This document shows positions 20,846 to 33,309 of a DNA stretch of 64,000 nt, in pieces. Below the pieces are notes generated by a model that did no database searches, was not told the DNA's origin, and saw nothing but the letters and a program-made list of their open reading frames with translations. A program made the position numbers and the translations under genes. The DNA is from Neckera pumila (lineage: Eukaryota > Streptophyta > Bryopsida > Hypnales > Neckeraceae): positions 16,055,823 through 16,119,822 of the forward strand of contig OZ018408.1 in NCBI GenBank assembly GCA_963969595.1, in the 5' to 3' direction. Every line of letters begins with the position of its first letter. Position 1 is the first letter of the stretch.

Positions 20846-21427
20846 TCAATGACGATTGTCTATTGTGTCTACATTGTGTTCTTGTATTGCAACTGGCAAA
20901 TGGTCAGTTGAAGTTTCAGTAACCATAGTTAACGACCATGCTCCAGAATCATAGGTGGTCTTCCTTGTCCCATAACATTCAGCAGCTTTCAGCTTTGGCA
21001 CGCCTGGCAAATCATTTGTCTTCGTGAGACCAGCTACATGTAAAAACGCAGTACGTGGTGTCCCACGCTTTGATCTATTCAAAATGTCTTCAAACAAGTA
21101 CTCAGAGCCTCCTATTGCTAAAGCAGTTTGACGATGTGTGTTTGCGCCATCTGTACTATCTGTGGACGTGTGCCTTGGCATACCTCTAGGTTTGTTTAGA
21201 GTGGTTTTACTGAAGTTCTTTGTATAAGGAGCCCTGTTTGAAATGTCCTCAGCGTTTGCGTATCCGCAGTCGGCAGAGTGAGATACAACCTCACTAATTT
21301 TGTAGGATCTTATTTTGCACCAGGTAGCTTGAAAAGGTGAGGGCTGAAAGACTTCATCATTGAAGTCTGGACTGAAATGGCGGAAGCGTTTCGTTCCCTT
21401 CGAGTCTTCGACTCCTGGTTCTCCTTG
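20846..21427 (-). CDS. Unknown 3'-terminal exon, block B copy (about 193 codons)
   Basis: One minus-strand frame is open from 21427 (after a TAA) to the stop at 20846. Its N-terminal half contains KRFRHFSPDFNDEVFQPSP and ATWCKIRSYKISEVVSHSAD. The C-terminal half is Thr/Ser-rich. Block A keeps the same pattern except a Trp to TAG change at 5571-5573. The first ATG in frame is at 21181, but the conserved reading extends about 80 codons further upstream, so this is more likely the last exon of a spliced gene than a 111-residue protein. The acceptor is not identified. Function unknown. Confidence 0.4.
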   Translation of the reverse strand, partial: QGEPGVEDSKGTKRFRHFSPDFNDEVFQPSPFQATWCKIRSYKISEVVSHSADCGYANAEDISNRAPYTKNFSKTTLNKPRGMPRHTSTDSTDGANTHRQTALAIGGSEYLFEDILNRSKRGTPRTAFLHVAGLTKTNDLPGVPKLKAAECYGTRKTTYDSGAWSLTMVTETSTDHLPVAIQEHNVDTIDNRH

Positions 21428-22370
21428 TTACACACCTCCGTGCGCGCCATCGTTGGTGTAGAATATTGCATCCTATCTGGAGCCGTTCTTGCAAACTAAT
21501 GGAACAAAATTGTTGGAAGGTCCTTTATGAACCAAAGTGGGAAAAAATGTGCGCTCGTAAAGTGCATACAGACAATGAGAACCATTCTTTTATCAGATTT
21601 TCAGTAAAGAGAAACTGTTCATAACATCATGGCCCCCACTTACTTGAATGTGTTCCACTTACGAGGTTGCACTTTGTTTAATGCGATTTTTGTGCCAAAA
21701 TTTCACAAAGATTGCTTTATCTCAACATTATTTGGACACTTATACAAGCCTCTTGTCTCTTCTACAAATAATACCAATTTCCTAGAATAGGAATTTTTTT
21801 TCATAATCATTGGCATTGGAACTAAATGAAACAGAAATGAGGGAATGCTTGTGGACTACAAGTGACCTGAACACTTAAATATTCATTGAAGGTATAAAAA
21901 AGCCCTTCACATTCTCGCTTTACTTCTAAAGGACCAAGGCTTTTGGTATGCCAAGAAAACACTCAAAAATGCTATTTCTATCACAAAGAGAAGAAAAAAA
22001 TTGCAAATTGTTGTTTCTAAAAATCACCAATAATATGTTTCATTCAATTAGCATGATTGTTTGTAAAAAAACTTCAAAAACTTTGTCTACCCCCGTTAAA
22101 AGATATGTGCATTTAAAGTGAAGAGTATAGGTTTTTTACAATCTTCTAAGATGAAATAATTTGACTTTCAACCTTCTTACTCTAATTTTGGAATTAGAAT
22201 ATAGATTGGTTAGCTTTAAATCCTTATTGTGAGATATTGAGTTTAGAATTTAGATAATGAATATGACTTCTTGAAAAACTTGATTTTCATTTTTTTTTGA
22301 ATTGTGAAGTAATATTGGTACAAAATAGACTAAAAATCTAAGTTATTCATATCTTTATATGGAATTGAAT

Positions 22371-23577
22371 ACCTAAAGTCCCATTCTTCCCTTTGGAGAC
22401 AAAGTAGATTTTGGGTAAGCCTCTATGGTTTGTATATCTATTGTGAATATTTGAAACTTTTTGTGAAGATAGGAAGCATATAAGATTTGGGAAAATATAA
22501 TTTTATTTTAATTGGTTCTCTAGAACAAAAGTTATGTTTAAAAAAAAATCCTTTTTCCAATTATGGTTGATGGAATCCCCTCACCCCAAAATAAAATAAA
22601 AGTAAAATAAAATAATTTTCTTATAGAATGAACTTTTGTACATAAGGGAAGCTTGAATTCATTACCGTTAGGAAAAATTTCAGCCCTCTAGAAGGCTGCG
22701 AGTTTGGCACCTGCCCGATGCAATTATGGAAAAAAAACAAAATAAAAAATTATTTTTTTAATATTTAAAAATTGGATGCTGATGTGGCACTAATAGTGCC
22801 ATGTCAGATTTTTATTTTTTTAATTCTTTTTTAATGTTTTTTATTTTTTTAATATTTTTTTTTCAAAAGAAATATTTTTTTATTCATTTTAAAATTGCAC
22901 CAAAGGGGCCTTGTAAATCAATTCCTTAGCAGCCTTCTGGAGGGCTGAAATTTTTCCTAATGATTTGGATTTGTTAAGTGAAAGTTATGGACAATCTTAT
23001 TGATTGACAGTTGGAATATTTGCTAGAGAAAAAAACATTTAGATTTCATTTCTAAATGCATTTTTCACAATTTGGCAGAACAATTGTTTAATTGAGTTAC
23101 TAAATAATACCAACTTTGAAATTATTGTGTCTTAAATTGTCTTTGAACTATTATCAATTTAATTTTTGGTTCCATCTTGGGCCTGCTTCCACTTAATGAT
23201 TATCTAAAGAATGGAAATACAGTGTGTGTTTTTTGGAGAAAAAAATTGTAGACCTTCACTTGTCTTCTTAAACTCAAAATAAATTTAAATTCAAAGTTTG
23301 AAGCAAAAAAAAATTCCACCGGTGATAGTTGAAATAATCCAATAGTAGAAGCTTAGGTTAAAAAAGATTCTTTTCCAACTGTGAGAGCTAATTATATTTT
23401 TCAATCCATATGGATAAGCTTCTTGAAATTTTTACCAAAAAATCTTAAGCTAGTGAACTATAAACAACATGGATTTATCTTGCAGAGTTTTTGTTTTTGT
23501 TTTTTCAATTAAAGGCTACAAAAGTGACAGTTGTAGTTTCATTTGACCAAAAAATGGCCTTGGGATTTTATAAGTTA
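22371..23577. mobile_element. Decayed TTAA MITE with a nested MITE
   Basis: Begins near CCTAAAGTCCCATTCTTCCC and ends near GGGATTTTATAAGTTAA, diverged versions of the CCCCTAAAGTCCC ends. Inner parts match the short subfamily (AAAGTTATGGACAATCTT, AAAAATGGCCTTGGGA). It is interrupted by the insertion at 22668-22960. No coding capacity. Confidence 0.55.
22668..22960. mobile_element. MITE, 293 bp, with 31 bp inverted ends
   Basis: The left end TTAGGAAAAATTTCAGCCCT and the right end are inverted copies with one mismatch over about 31 bp, ending in AGAAGGCTGC. It is inserted in the decayed TTAA MITE. The target duplication is unclear. The interior is T/A-rich with no ORF. Confidence 0.75.
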
Positions 23578-24197
23578 AAACAAACTAATCCCAATTGAAT
23601 GATAAAGTTGTTCTAATCTAGTGAATGAATCATGTACAAATTTATGTTTTGAAATATCTATCAAAAAAAAATTCTAGAAATTAATTGTACTAGCTATGTT
23701 TTCAAAAACATGTTGTATAAGAGAAGAATTTTGTCGAGATTGTAGTTTTTTCTGAAGTTCCCTTATCCATTTTGGGATATTTTCTTTAAATAAAAAGAAG
23801 CTAAGGACAAGATAATGTACGTCGTTGGCATATAATTTTTAATGAAAGTACTTAGTATAATTGAACTTAAGTTTACTTTGCTTTAATGAATCTGCAACAT
23901 TCCTCCAAAATTTTGTTTTATTCCAATCTGCGCTTTTCAACTTAACTATAGTCCTTATACAATTGATCATGATAGCTTTATGTAATTGGTCATTGGAAAT
24001 ATATAGAAAATAAACACGTCTTTTAACTACTTTGTTACTATCCATCAATTGAAATATCTCCAAACTATTTCAAGAAAATGTCTTCTTTATACATCCTTCA
24101 AAAGCACTATTGATATCCTTTCCTTTCTAACATTTGCATCTCAAAAATTTAACCAACAAGTATATTATCTATTCTAAGTTCTTATGAAAACATTGTT
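23578..24197. other. Intergenic, no recognisable gene
   Basis: Very AT-rich; no coding, RNA or repeat signal I can support. Confidence 0.5.
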
Positions 24198-27109
24198 CAC
24201 TACAAAAGATGGTGGTATTTCCAATAGGAGACATTAGTAAGTAATTGCTAAAAACACTTTTTTTTCTTAGGTCATGTTGGGACTTGCAAAGAGGTACTTT
24301 CTTTTCTTGTTTGTTTTTTGTATTCTTGGGGTTTTTTTGGTGTTTTTTTTTTCAAAGAGGTCTGTCAGTAGTGAAGTGCTGTTTGGTAAAGGTGCCGCGG
24401 TGGATGGAAAGCTTTATTTTTTGGTCGCCCATGGATGTGCAAGTGCTTTGAGCACTACTTTTCCTATTGCTTCCTGAAATTTATGCATGTCAGGTCCACG
24501 GTTGTTTTCTTAGAAGGTAAACAACACAATTTTTGCCAGTGTGGATGGATTTATCATTGGTGGTTCTTTCACGTTCAGTGACTTATTTCTTCTTTCACAG
24601 CAGAGAACCGTAAGTGAATCAATTTGATAATTTTCTTCAAGGGTTCACATGACACCGTCAGTGCTCAGTCGCTCACTTTGTACATTGGATATTGCATTCA
24701 GATTTACGTTGCTTTCTGAAGAACTTAGATTTTCAATTGACGTTAGATAGACTTCTGAATAGTGAAGGAAGTTTTACATTTGAACTGCCGATCTTTATTG
24801 AATTTCAGTTGAAAAAAACCCAATTATTGGAGGTTTGCACTTCCTTAGTTTGCAATTGCAGCAGGACCAACTAGAAAATGGTTTTCTCTCCCAGAAGTGA
24901 CCTTGTAAAACATTTAATTAATTGCTATTCACTGTCACTGTCCCTTCACTTCAAAAATTGCTTCATCTCATAATTGTCAACTGATTTATGAAATTTTCAC
25001 TTACATTCCAAGGTAAAAAAGTATTAAATTTTAATCAATATCCTAGCTTGAAATCAGAAAAGACATACTACAATCTAGACCGTACGTCACTCACAATTAA
25101 TGCTGCATGCTTAGCTTTCCTTCTTCTCAACCTCACACTACTCCTTTTCCAAACAAACCTGCACTTCTTCTCTGCTTGGCCTTTGCATCTTCTCCTTTCT
25201 AAACATGCATTATCTTCTGATTGTTGCAGCTTGTTCACTAAAATCACAACTTCCTTCTATATTTCTGTAGTACTTCGCTCACACTATGGCGCCGCACCGA
25301 TGTCCACCTCAGGAATAAGAGGCCGATTTGACGTATTTTGGAATCACTCTCAAGAAGTACCACTCCAAGTGCTTGGTAAGTCTGTCTTTTTACCTTCCCG
25401 ATTCTCCTAATGCCGTACCGTGTTGTATGTTCCTTGCCTCCTATTCTGCGATAGTGGTTGTCTACTTTTAAAAAAAGAAAGAGCAATCCAGTGATTTCCT
25501 TGAGGTTGCCTACTACAACTTTCTTTTAGAATGAATTTGTCCTTTTTTGATCGTTGTCTTGTTGGTTGGCGCTTTTCCTCTATACTATAGGCCAACAAAA
25601 GGATACACATGAATGCATCTCATCATCACTAGAGAATTGCCATTGTTCATTTGGTGTTGCACATTGCTTTTGAAGTTAGAGTTGTCGCTTACCATTCTTG
25701 TTTGTTGGTTCCAACTATTGGATCTCCACTTTTTGATTAGAAGGTTTTGTTGCCACAGACTATTCCAACATGGTTTGTGCTTGCAAATGCTGACAAAATG
25801 GACAACAATATAGCACTTTCTTACAACGGTGGTACTTTGATGTGGCCTGTCAAACTCAAAAGGCAACTCATGAACAACAACCATGAGCATGCCTCTTTAA
25901 GAACAGGCTTCAAGGATTTCCTGAAACACAACAACCTAGCAGAAGGACAGAGCTTGAAATTCTCCCTCGTTGATCGTACTCACTTCAATGTGCCATCAAT
26001 CCATTGAGGCACATTTCCATCCCACAAGGTCCTTCAATATGGTGGCAGCAGTTACTACTCAGTGAGCACTTTTCCATGATGTCTGTTGTGGTTCTCAGTA
26101 CGCATCCTAGCTCAACTTGTACTCTCTGCATCCAGAAGATCAGTTCAACACTATACCGGTTAATTTGATTTTCCTTTACACCTACTATTTACTCTTTTCC
26201 TAGTTGCAAAGTGCCACTTACATGTGCCATGCTATACAATTTTATAATGAACATTCCCTGAATATTGGTGGTTTGTACTAACCACTTTGTAAATGGAATG
26301 CCATGCGAGGCATATGCTAATGATATACCTATTCATTTCAGTGAACAACCCAGCTAGTTTTGCACATTGCTTTTTGGCCTCTTCTCATTCAGTGAAAGTG
26401 GAAGCAACTCACAGACCTCATTTCTAAAATTCCCAGTTCTTCTAGGTGCATTGGAGCCTCTCATAGTGCTAGTTGAAGATGACACAATTAGGCATGTTTT
26501 TGGTATATCTGGCAACTGCATGTCCACTCTCAAAAAATTATGATTGTACATGCTTTCTTATTTGTGTCTTGAAGCAAATGCCCTCTATTCATGACGACAT
26601 TGCTCATGGACATTGAACGCATGTTTCTCTAAGATAGTGACCAAAACGTGTTTGGACTCTCTTCTAGAAAAACAACTCCTCATTTTTTAACCTTCACAAA
26701 CTACTTCAGTAAGAACGTCCATTTCTAAATCACTAACAAATTTGATTCATATAATAATTTGCACTTGGAACCTCTGGAAAAAAATCTTCAAATACATTGT
26801 CTTATATTCTAGCTAATGGACTTAGTGTATCCTATCTTCATCCAATCTTTTAAAATTTCATGGTCGTAGCCGGACATGCACAAGTGAACCACTCATGTTT
26901 TCACCTAGACGTCGTTGGCAAAGCTCACTTCATCCATGTCCAAGTGCTGCAACATGGCTAGATTGCAAGTACTAAATTTACTCTCTTCACATATGAGATT
27001 TGCATGTGGTAGATAAAAAAATTATTTCACTTACTGGCAAAACTATCCGTTCACCATCTGTGCATACTCACTTAAATTTGCAATTAAAATACCCCTTTCC
27101 CTTGTAGTG
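24198..27109. mobile_element. Probable CACTA-like element, 2.9 kb, carrying a B3 gene fragment
   Basis: The left end CACTACAAAAGATGGTGGTA pairs as an imperfect inverted repeat with the right end (its inverse starts CACTACAAGGGAAAGGGGTA). The right end closely matches the ends of the MITE at 15295-16067. The 3 bp flanks (GTT left, ACT right) do not match, so the pairing of these two ends is not proven. No transposase is seen. It contains a B3 domain fragment at 25741-26007. Stretches 24245-25250 and 26008-27109 show no convincing coding. Confidence 0.5.
25741..26007 (+). pseudogene. B3 DNA-binding domain fragment
   Basis: One frame reads KVLLPQTIPTWFV, then VALSYNGG-like sequence (IALSYNGGTLMWPVKLK), then GFKDFLKHNNLAEGQSLKFS and THFNVPSIH before a TGA. 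This follows the order of a plant B3 domain: start of the first strand, IP-x-x-F, the W-P-V-K-L strand, the GF-x-x-F helix, the N-N-L-x-x-G turn, and the last F-x-V strand. B3 proteins are plant transcription factors that bind DNA. Only one domain is present. A gattag sequence just before AAGGTT could be an acceptor, and a short upstream frame (25300-25374, ending before gtaagt) could be an earlier exon, but the phases do not agree. Probably a captured fragment. Confidence 0.55.
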
Positions 27110-28634
27110 ACTTCTTGTAATTTTGGGTCCCAAAATCACATTATTTCGGTTCCAAACTCACATTGTTTGGGTCCCAAACTTATTTTATTCTCAATTCCCA
27201 ATTACATGAATTTCCAATTTCATTTAATCATCAAATAGGATAAATTGGAAATGAAGTTTGATTTTTTTTCTTAAAATTATTTCATTGACTCCAACTTAAC
27301 TAAATTCAATTCAATCGATTTATCAAATGAAAGTATCCAGTCAATTCAATTCAACTTTTTAGTATACAAAAATTTGAATTGAATTGGATTGATTTCAATT
27401 CAAATTCCCAACACATAGAAATGTGATTGGAAACTAGATTCACTTCACTTCAATTTCCAAATTCTCAAATTCAATTTTCCATTTTCAAATAAAGGTAATT
27501 TTCAATTCATTTCAATTATATTCTAATTACTTTCTGTTATATAAAGTACTAAGTTTATTTAATGTGTTTAAATGCAATTTTCATACTCCTAAATCAAAAT
27601 CACCATGTGATCAAATTCTAAGAAATTATATTTTGAAATCAATTTTCATCAATTATATTCAATTATATTCAATTTCATCCTCAAATAGTCTAAAGTAAGA
27701 TTTACTTTCCTAGACGTATAATATCTTGAAATCAATTTTCATCAATTTAATTCAATTATATTTTGACCTTTTGCATTTTTTTTTGTTCTGCCCGCCAAGT
27801 TTAGTTCTAGGCTTTTTGTGGTGTAACTTTTGCTCCTGCACAGTAATTGAAATAAAAATTATATTTCCACAAAGCTAATTAGTTTTCCTATCTTATACAA
27901 AAGTTTCAAAAAAATTCACCAAAAATTGAAGTCATTGTTCCTACCCAAAATCTAATTTGCCCCCTGAGAAGACAATGGGACTTTAAGGATAAATAATTGA
28001 ATTTTTGAAGGGTATCATATTCTAAGAGTACTAATTTTCACAAATTTAATGTGCATTTTTAATCACATCATGCATATTAGTGTACTACTTCTAATAGAAA
28101 TGGAAGGTTTACATTGCACAATTTACAAGGAAAAAAGCCTATAAGTTCTTCTACAAATGCTATACCACATTTCCAAAAATAAAGAAAAATGCACGTTTTG
28201 GCCAAGTGCAAAAATTACAAATTGCATGTATTACCAGAAAGCGTTCAAAGTTGAATATTTTGTTTTAAAACACTAAATGCTTATATTATCCAATCTCACT
28301 AATCAAAATTCCTAAAATTTGGATTACATTATATAAGAATAGTGAAGTACAATTTTTTACGGTTAGCATTTATTTTTGTTTTTTCTAAAATAAAATAGCA
28401 TTTAATCATTTACAAAAAATTATAACTATTACTTTAAAAAAAATTCTCTTATAAACCTAGGACATTTTTGGAAATTGAATGATAATTTTAAAAGTGCATT
28501 GTTTTTTTAGTGCTCTCATTAACAAGTGATAAAATCTTATATGGACTTTACACTACACATATTTGTAGTTCATTAATATTCATTTATCCAAAAATATCTA
28601 TTCATTTTATATAATTTTTTGTATAATGTGCAAG
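27110..28634. other. AT-rich intergenic with low-complexity and MITE remains
   Basis: At 27118-27185 there are three units of the GTTTGGGTCCCAAACTCAC type that form a long tandem array at 38700-39060. At 27200-27780 there are CAATTCAATT-like low-complexity runs. At 27770-27990 lies the right half of a short-subfamily TTAA MITE, ending GACAATGGGACTTTAAGGA. 28000-28634 shows nothing. Confidence 0.55.
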
Positions 28635-31600
28635 ATGGCATCAAATATAGAAGTTAGAAAAGTTAAAAAGCAAAGGCAATAAGTCCACAAGGTTAAATAC
28701 TTGATTTCAAAAAATGTAATTGAATTATTTTTTGATGATGGACTAGGAATTGGATGTAAAAGTAAAGGGCATGAAAGTTCTAGATTTGAAAAATTGTATG
28801 TGCTTCCTTGTCCTAAAACTTTAAAAAGTGATTACTTTAAGAAAATATTTGGTGGCAAACCTTCAGAGGATACTGAAATCCAAATAAGTGTGAAACAACA
28901 ATTTTTTATACATTATTGTCATATAATTTGTTTAACCCTAGAGCGACCCGACTCATTGCAGCAGTGCACTGAGGGCTAGAAAGTCGACATATCCTGGAGA
29001 TCATTGTTGAAGAATTGCTGCATATGACTGGTGAAGTGACCGTATGATCTTGAGTGCCTGCTAGCGAGTAATTCAAATCCGCAAGCAGGTTGTGAAAAAG
29101 AATTGGGGTTTGGAAGATCATGAGCTTTGACCACCTGAAGTCCAGCGTTGACTTGGACGGGCAGCTTATAGCTTGGCAGAATTTTGTGTCAGAAGTTGGC
29201 CGCAAATGCTCCGAAAAATATGAGAGAAACTGCTGTGGAAAGAGAATGACGAGCAGAATCGGCTCATGCAATAACAGATGATGATAATTCAACTTCTGTA
29301 AAAATACAAAGCTTATAATGGACATGCCTCTGCCAAGGAAGAAAGAAAAACAAATTTTTCAAGTGACCGGACCGCTTTGCACACATGCCCGACCAAGAAT
29401 ATACTCATGACCGAGGTCCATGCCAGAGTGACACATGTACAAGAGAAAGTTCAAAAATCATTATAAAATGCAGCGCACAGTTTGAGAGTGATGTATGCAA
29501 GCGTTATGTACTTAATTCTGTATGCACATATGGTCTTGCACATTCCGGGAGCCATGAAGGTCCTAATGAGCGGTTTGAGCTGGAGAAGACCATCTACACT
29601 TTTTAGTTTCTTGGAGCCAAAGAACAAGTTGTTAGTGCCCGTGATAGAATCCCAAACAAAAAAGACGCTTGACCTGCACAACTTCCTTACAATAAATCTA
29701 TCTTATGAGCACTTCATATTCCACAAGTAAAGACATTCATAAGAGTGTACCCAGTGTTCATCATCCCTACACAAACACCACCTATTCACAAAAGGAATAA
29801 TAGGACACTGAAAATCATGCATCCTATCAAGTGGGAAACATTTGAGTATGCTTTTTTGTTTTGTTTTTAGTATCATTTCTATATACATAACTTTTGTACT
29901 TGTCACCTCTACAGGCACTAGTCATGTCCAGTCACAAATATAGCTGCCATGCACTTTCAATTCCCTAGGCTCTGATCCAGTCTTCCTCGTTGGAGTACCC
30001 GTTCCCGATGTCAGCCTGGGGCCCACTAAAAATAACGGCGACAAATTACTAGGTAGCACAAGCAATAGTTGCAAGAATGTTGATTTTTTACAGGAATCTG
30101 TATGTCCGACTCCGGTAGTGGGAAGATGACATTGGCAGAATACAAAGAAGTTTGCAAACAACAAGTCCACAGTGATGCAAGAAATGGGAGCGCAATTGCA
30201 AAAGATAGGAAAATTTAAAATGCATTCAACAGCAAGGGCAAAGCGATAATGTACTGGAGCTTTGCGACCTCAATTGCCTTCTACAATGCTGCTCGGTATC
30301 ATCCATTCTGCCCTTCTCCAAACTTCTTCATGCAGGCAAAGCCATGTCAAAATATTTATCTCCGTATTTAGTCGGTCATAGTCACCAAAACATGAAGGAA
30401 AATTCCTTCATGAAGCTGTTGCCATGCCTTCCTATACTAGAGGACTCCTTATCTACAAAGTATAAAAGCTAGGCCTCCACAACAGTCTAGTAAGACGTTG
30501 ATCATTTACATACCCATTCTTTACAGTACTTGACAATATACCTTTGCTGCCTACACTGTTCTGACTCTTAAAATTCAGCACCATGGACGTAATGGGGACT
30601 TCACATTCCCCACCTTCCCACAACGACAAGTTCTCCTTCAGATAATGACAAGAAGGACAGCTTTGAGCACCGAAGTCCTCCAACAACTTTGGCTACTTTG
30701 TGCTCTATTTCTGTGCTGGAATTTCTACAGATTGAGAGCCGTCCCTGAATGACCTTCCAACACTAACATTGACAGAACACACTACATACTTGAAGCACTT
30801 CGAAAATGACATCCACAAAGTATAAGGACAAACCCACTGAGACCACATTGGGAAACCTAAACAACCGACCGACTGATATCACTGTAACTATCAGACGTGA
30901 CCCCTAAGCTCCTTTGGATGAGGAATGGAGTCCATTGCTGTCAATGGATAATCAACAGAACTTCCTTGCCAAACTGCACTAAGACAAGACACGGCTCACA
31001 ACGACAACGTCACAACTACTCCACCAACTGCCTATCGACAAAGAGGGTAGTGAGAATGCTGAAAACAGTCGCCCATATGAAGAGGCACGCCTCCACATTG
31101 CAAACAACTCAAATTGGTGCGCGTCTTCCCAGAGCAGAAGCGGCATTTCCTTCGGCTACTAGTATGCACCAAAGAATGAACCGTCGGTGTTGCTAAGCGA
31201 AATTGTGAAACACAACCTCTTCGGACCACCCAAGGCTTGCACAAAGCTTCGGCGAGAAGAAGATAGAAGTCTATACGTTTGATAGGAACCTAAACCAAGC
31301 GCTTGCAGATGGCCTTGTAGAGGATGTAGCAGTTCACGACCGAAGTATCTAGCAAGAAAAAAAAGATCCTATGCCACCATGTGTGGCTTTGGATTTGAGC
31401 AAAATACGCTCTCCGCATTTGATCCGCTATATTGACACCCCGCATGAAATGAATGTAACCTTTATGCTCAGGCGAGGTCACAATGTCGTGGTCCTCACCA
31501 CGAACTCGCCTAGGCACAGTCGGCCACTCTTCACCTAGTTGTAGTAAAGGAGTGAAGAATGAAGACAATAGAAGTACAGGCTTACGATCAACCCATAGAA

Positions 31601-32382
31601 CGCAAGTAATTTTCCTGCTACTGTGCATACACCATGCGATGGTGCCTTGTAGAGCTCCGGCAAAAAGCTGCTTCTGAGCAAGGGCTTTTGGTAATCCGAT
31701 GCGATTGCTCATGACGGTGCCCGTGGCGTATGTTCCAAGCGCAGCCAAATCTATGATTAGCTTCACGGAAGTGAAGTAGCAATCAGTGACCACCACATGA
31801 CCTCGTCCATGTAGGTCTCGCAGTAACAACATGACGACTTCATAGGCCGTTTTAGCCCCCCTTGCCCCACATGCGACTTGTACAGTTCGCTGCAAGGAGC
31901 CGATATAAATGTTGAAGTCATGAACATACTTGGATTTTGCATCTGCCAATGCCCACACTTTTATGCCCCTTTTCGTCAATTTTTTTGGCAAATATTGTCG
32001 GATTGGACAGTAACTTCCCTTGTAACAAATCATGGATTCGTCCATTGTCAATTCTTGGTGCAAGTTCCAATTGAACTTACATCTCCTCCTAATTTCAGTA
32101 ATGAGCCAATCCAGCTTGGCCAATTTGTCCACATGTATATTACATCCCTGTCCTTGCAAGGTGCTATCATTAGCGACGTGCAAGCATCTAGTAATATCCT
32201 CATAACGGGACTTTGACATCGTGCTTGAAATCATGTGGCAGTGGAGGAAAGAGACTTCCTTGCTCCAGTATACTCTGTGATTTGGCAATTTCTTTATTCC
32301 CATCATGAGCGATACTCCAAAAAATGCTCGCAGTTCCATAGGAGACAGACCCCACCAAAACGGTCCACCCAGTGGCAATTAA

Positions 32383-33309
32383 CCCCTAAAGGACCAACAT
32401 GCGTTTTTTGGCTGTATAGAAATTTTGGGCAGGTACGTGTGACTAGAGATATCCATATTTGAGGCTGAAATTTTAATAGAAGGTGGGGGCGAGGAATATC
32501 TTCATGTGTACCAAGTTTCATGACATTTCGAAATACGAGTCAAAAGTTGTGACCTGATATGTTACCTTTTTTCGTAACCAGGCAGTTTGGGCAGATCAGA
32601 AAAAATCATATTTTTCGGAATTTTTTTTTTGAAATTGATTCTCTACATTTATATATACTTAAAAAGCTTTGAGTCACTCCATTTCAATCAATGAGTCAAA
32701 AGTTATGAGAGTTTTTGGTTTGCGGGCAGTTATGGATTCTCTACTCTAAAAAAAACTTTAAAGTCGTTTATTTAACTCAATTTTCAATATTTTTGGAAAA
32801 TAAAATAAAATCCTAGGATGTAAATTGATTATTACAACATTACAACCGTTGGGATTGGCATTTTTAAATTCTATGATTAAATTTTTAACAATTTAGTATT
32901 TTGAGTCATTTTTTACTTCTTTCTACTTACTATTTTTTTTCCTATATGTTGTACAATTCCAAATGATGTGAAATTTTTCCTGCATATAGACAACTTGTTT
33001 AGGAAACTGAATTCAAAGAAGCACCACCTTTATCGGCATTTTTTCATTGAAAAGTGAGCTTGCAAAGTGCAGCTGCCCGGTTTTTCGCAGGATTGAAAAA
33101 ATGGTTTTGGAGACTTTGATTGGTAATATCTTTTGATCCACACGGTGGAATTTTCTGAAATTTTTACCACATGTTATCAAGACATTGTACTACAAGATCC
33201 TACGGTTACATGTGTCAAAAGTTTTTTTTTTCCAAAAATTTGGTAGTTGTATTAGAAATGGCAGTTTTGGAGCGTTTTTGGTGATTACATAGTCATGAAA
33301 CTTTAGGGG
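32383..33309. mobile_element. piggyBac-like TTAA MITE inside the piggyBac transposase
   Basis: 927 bp, starting CCCCTAAAGGACCAACATG and ending GAAACTTTAGGGG, flanked by TTAA (32379-32382, 33310-33313). Long subfamily, inverted copy of 17294-18225. It sits between the ETNQYASEMDLET and LPLGGPFWWG parts of the transposase. If it were absent the two frames would be in register, but the TTAA target itself reads as ACT TAA, so a stop remains there. Confidence 0.9.

Larger units (their letters stand above)
17861..22066. repeat. Direct repeat block B (copy of 2531-6318)
   Basis: About 4.2 kb, the fuller copy: it continues upstream into an intact MITE and contains one extra MITE (18650-19061). Both exon-like ORFs are open here, whereas both carry a nonsense change in block A. 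Homology ends near 22066. Stretches 19062-19528, 20030-20845 and 21428-22066 show no further gene. Confidence 0.85.

Noticed and set aside
24245..24477. Hydrophobic ORFs (FLFLFVFCILGVF)
   Set aside because: They arise from T-rich sequence in two frames at once, with no conserved motif or splice context.
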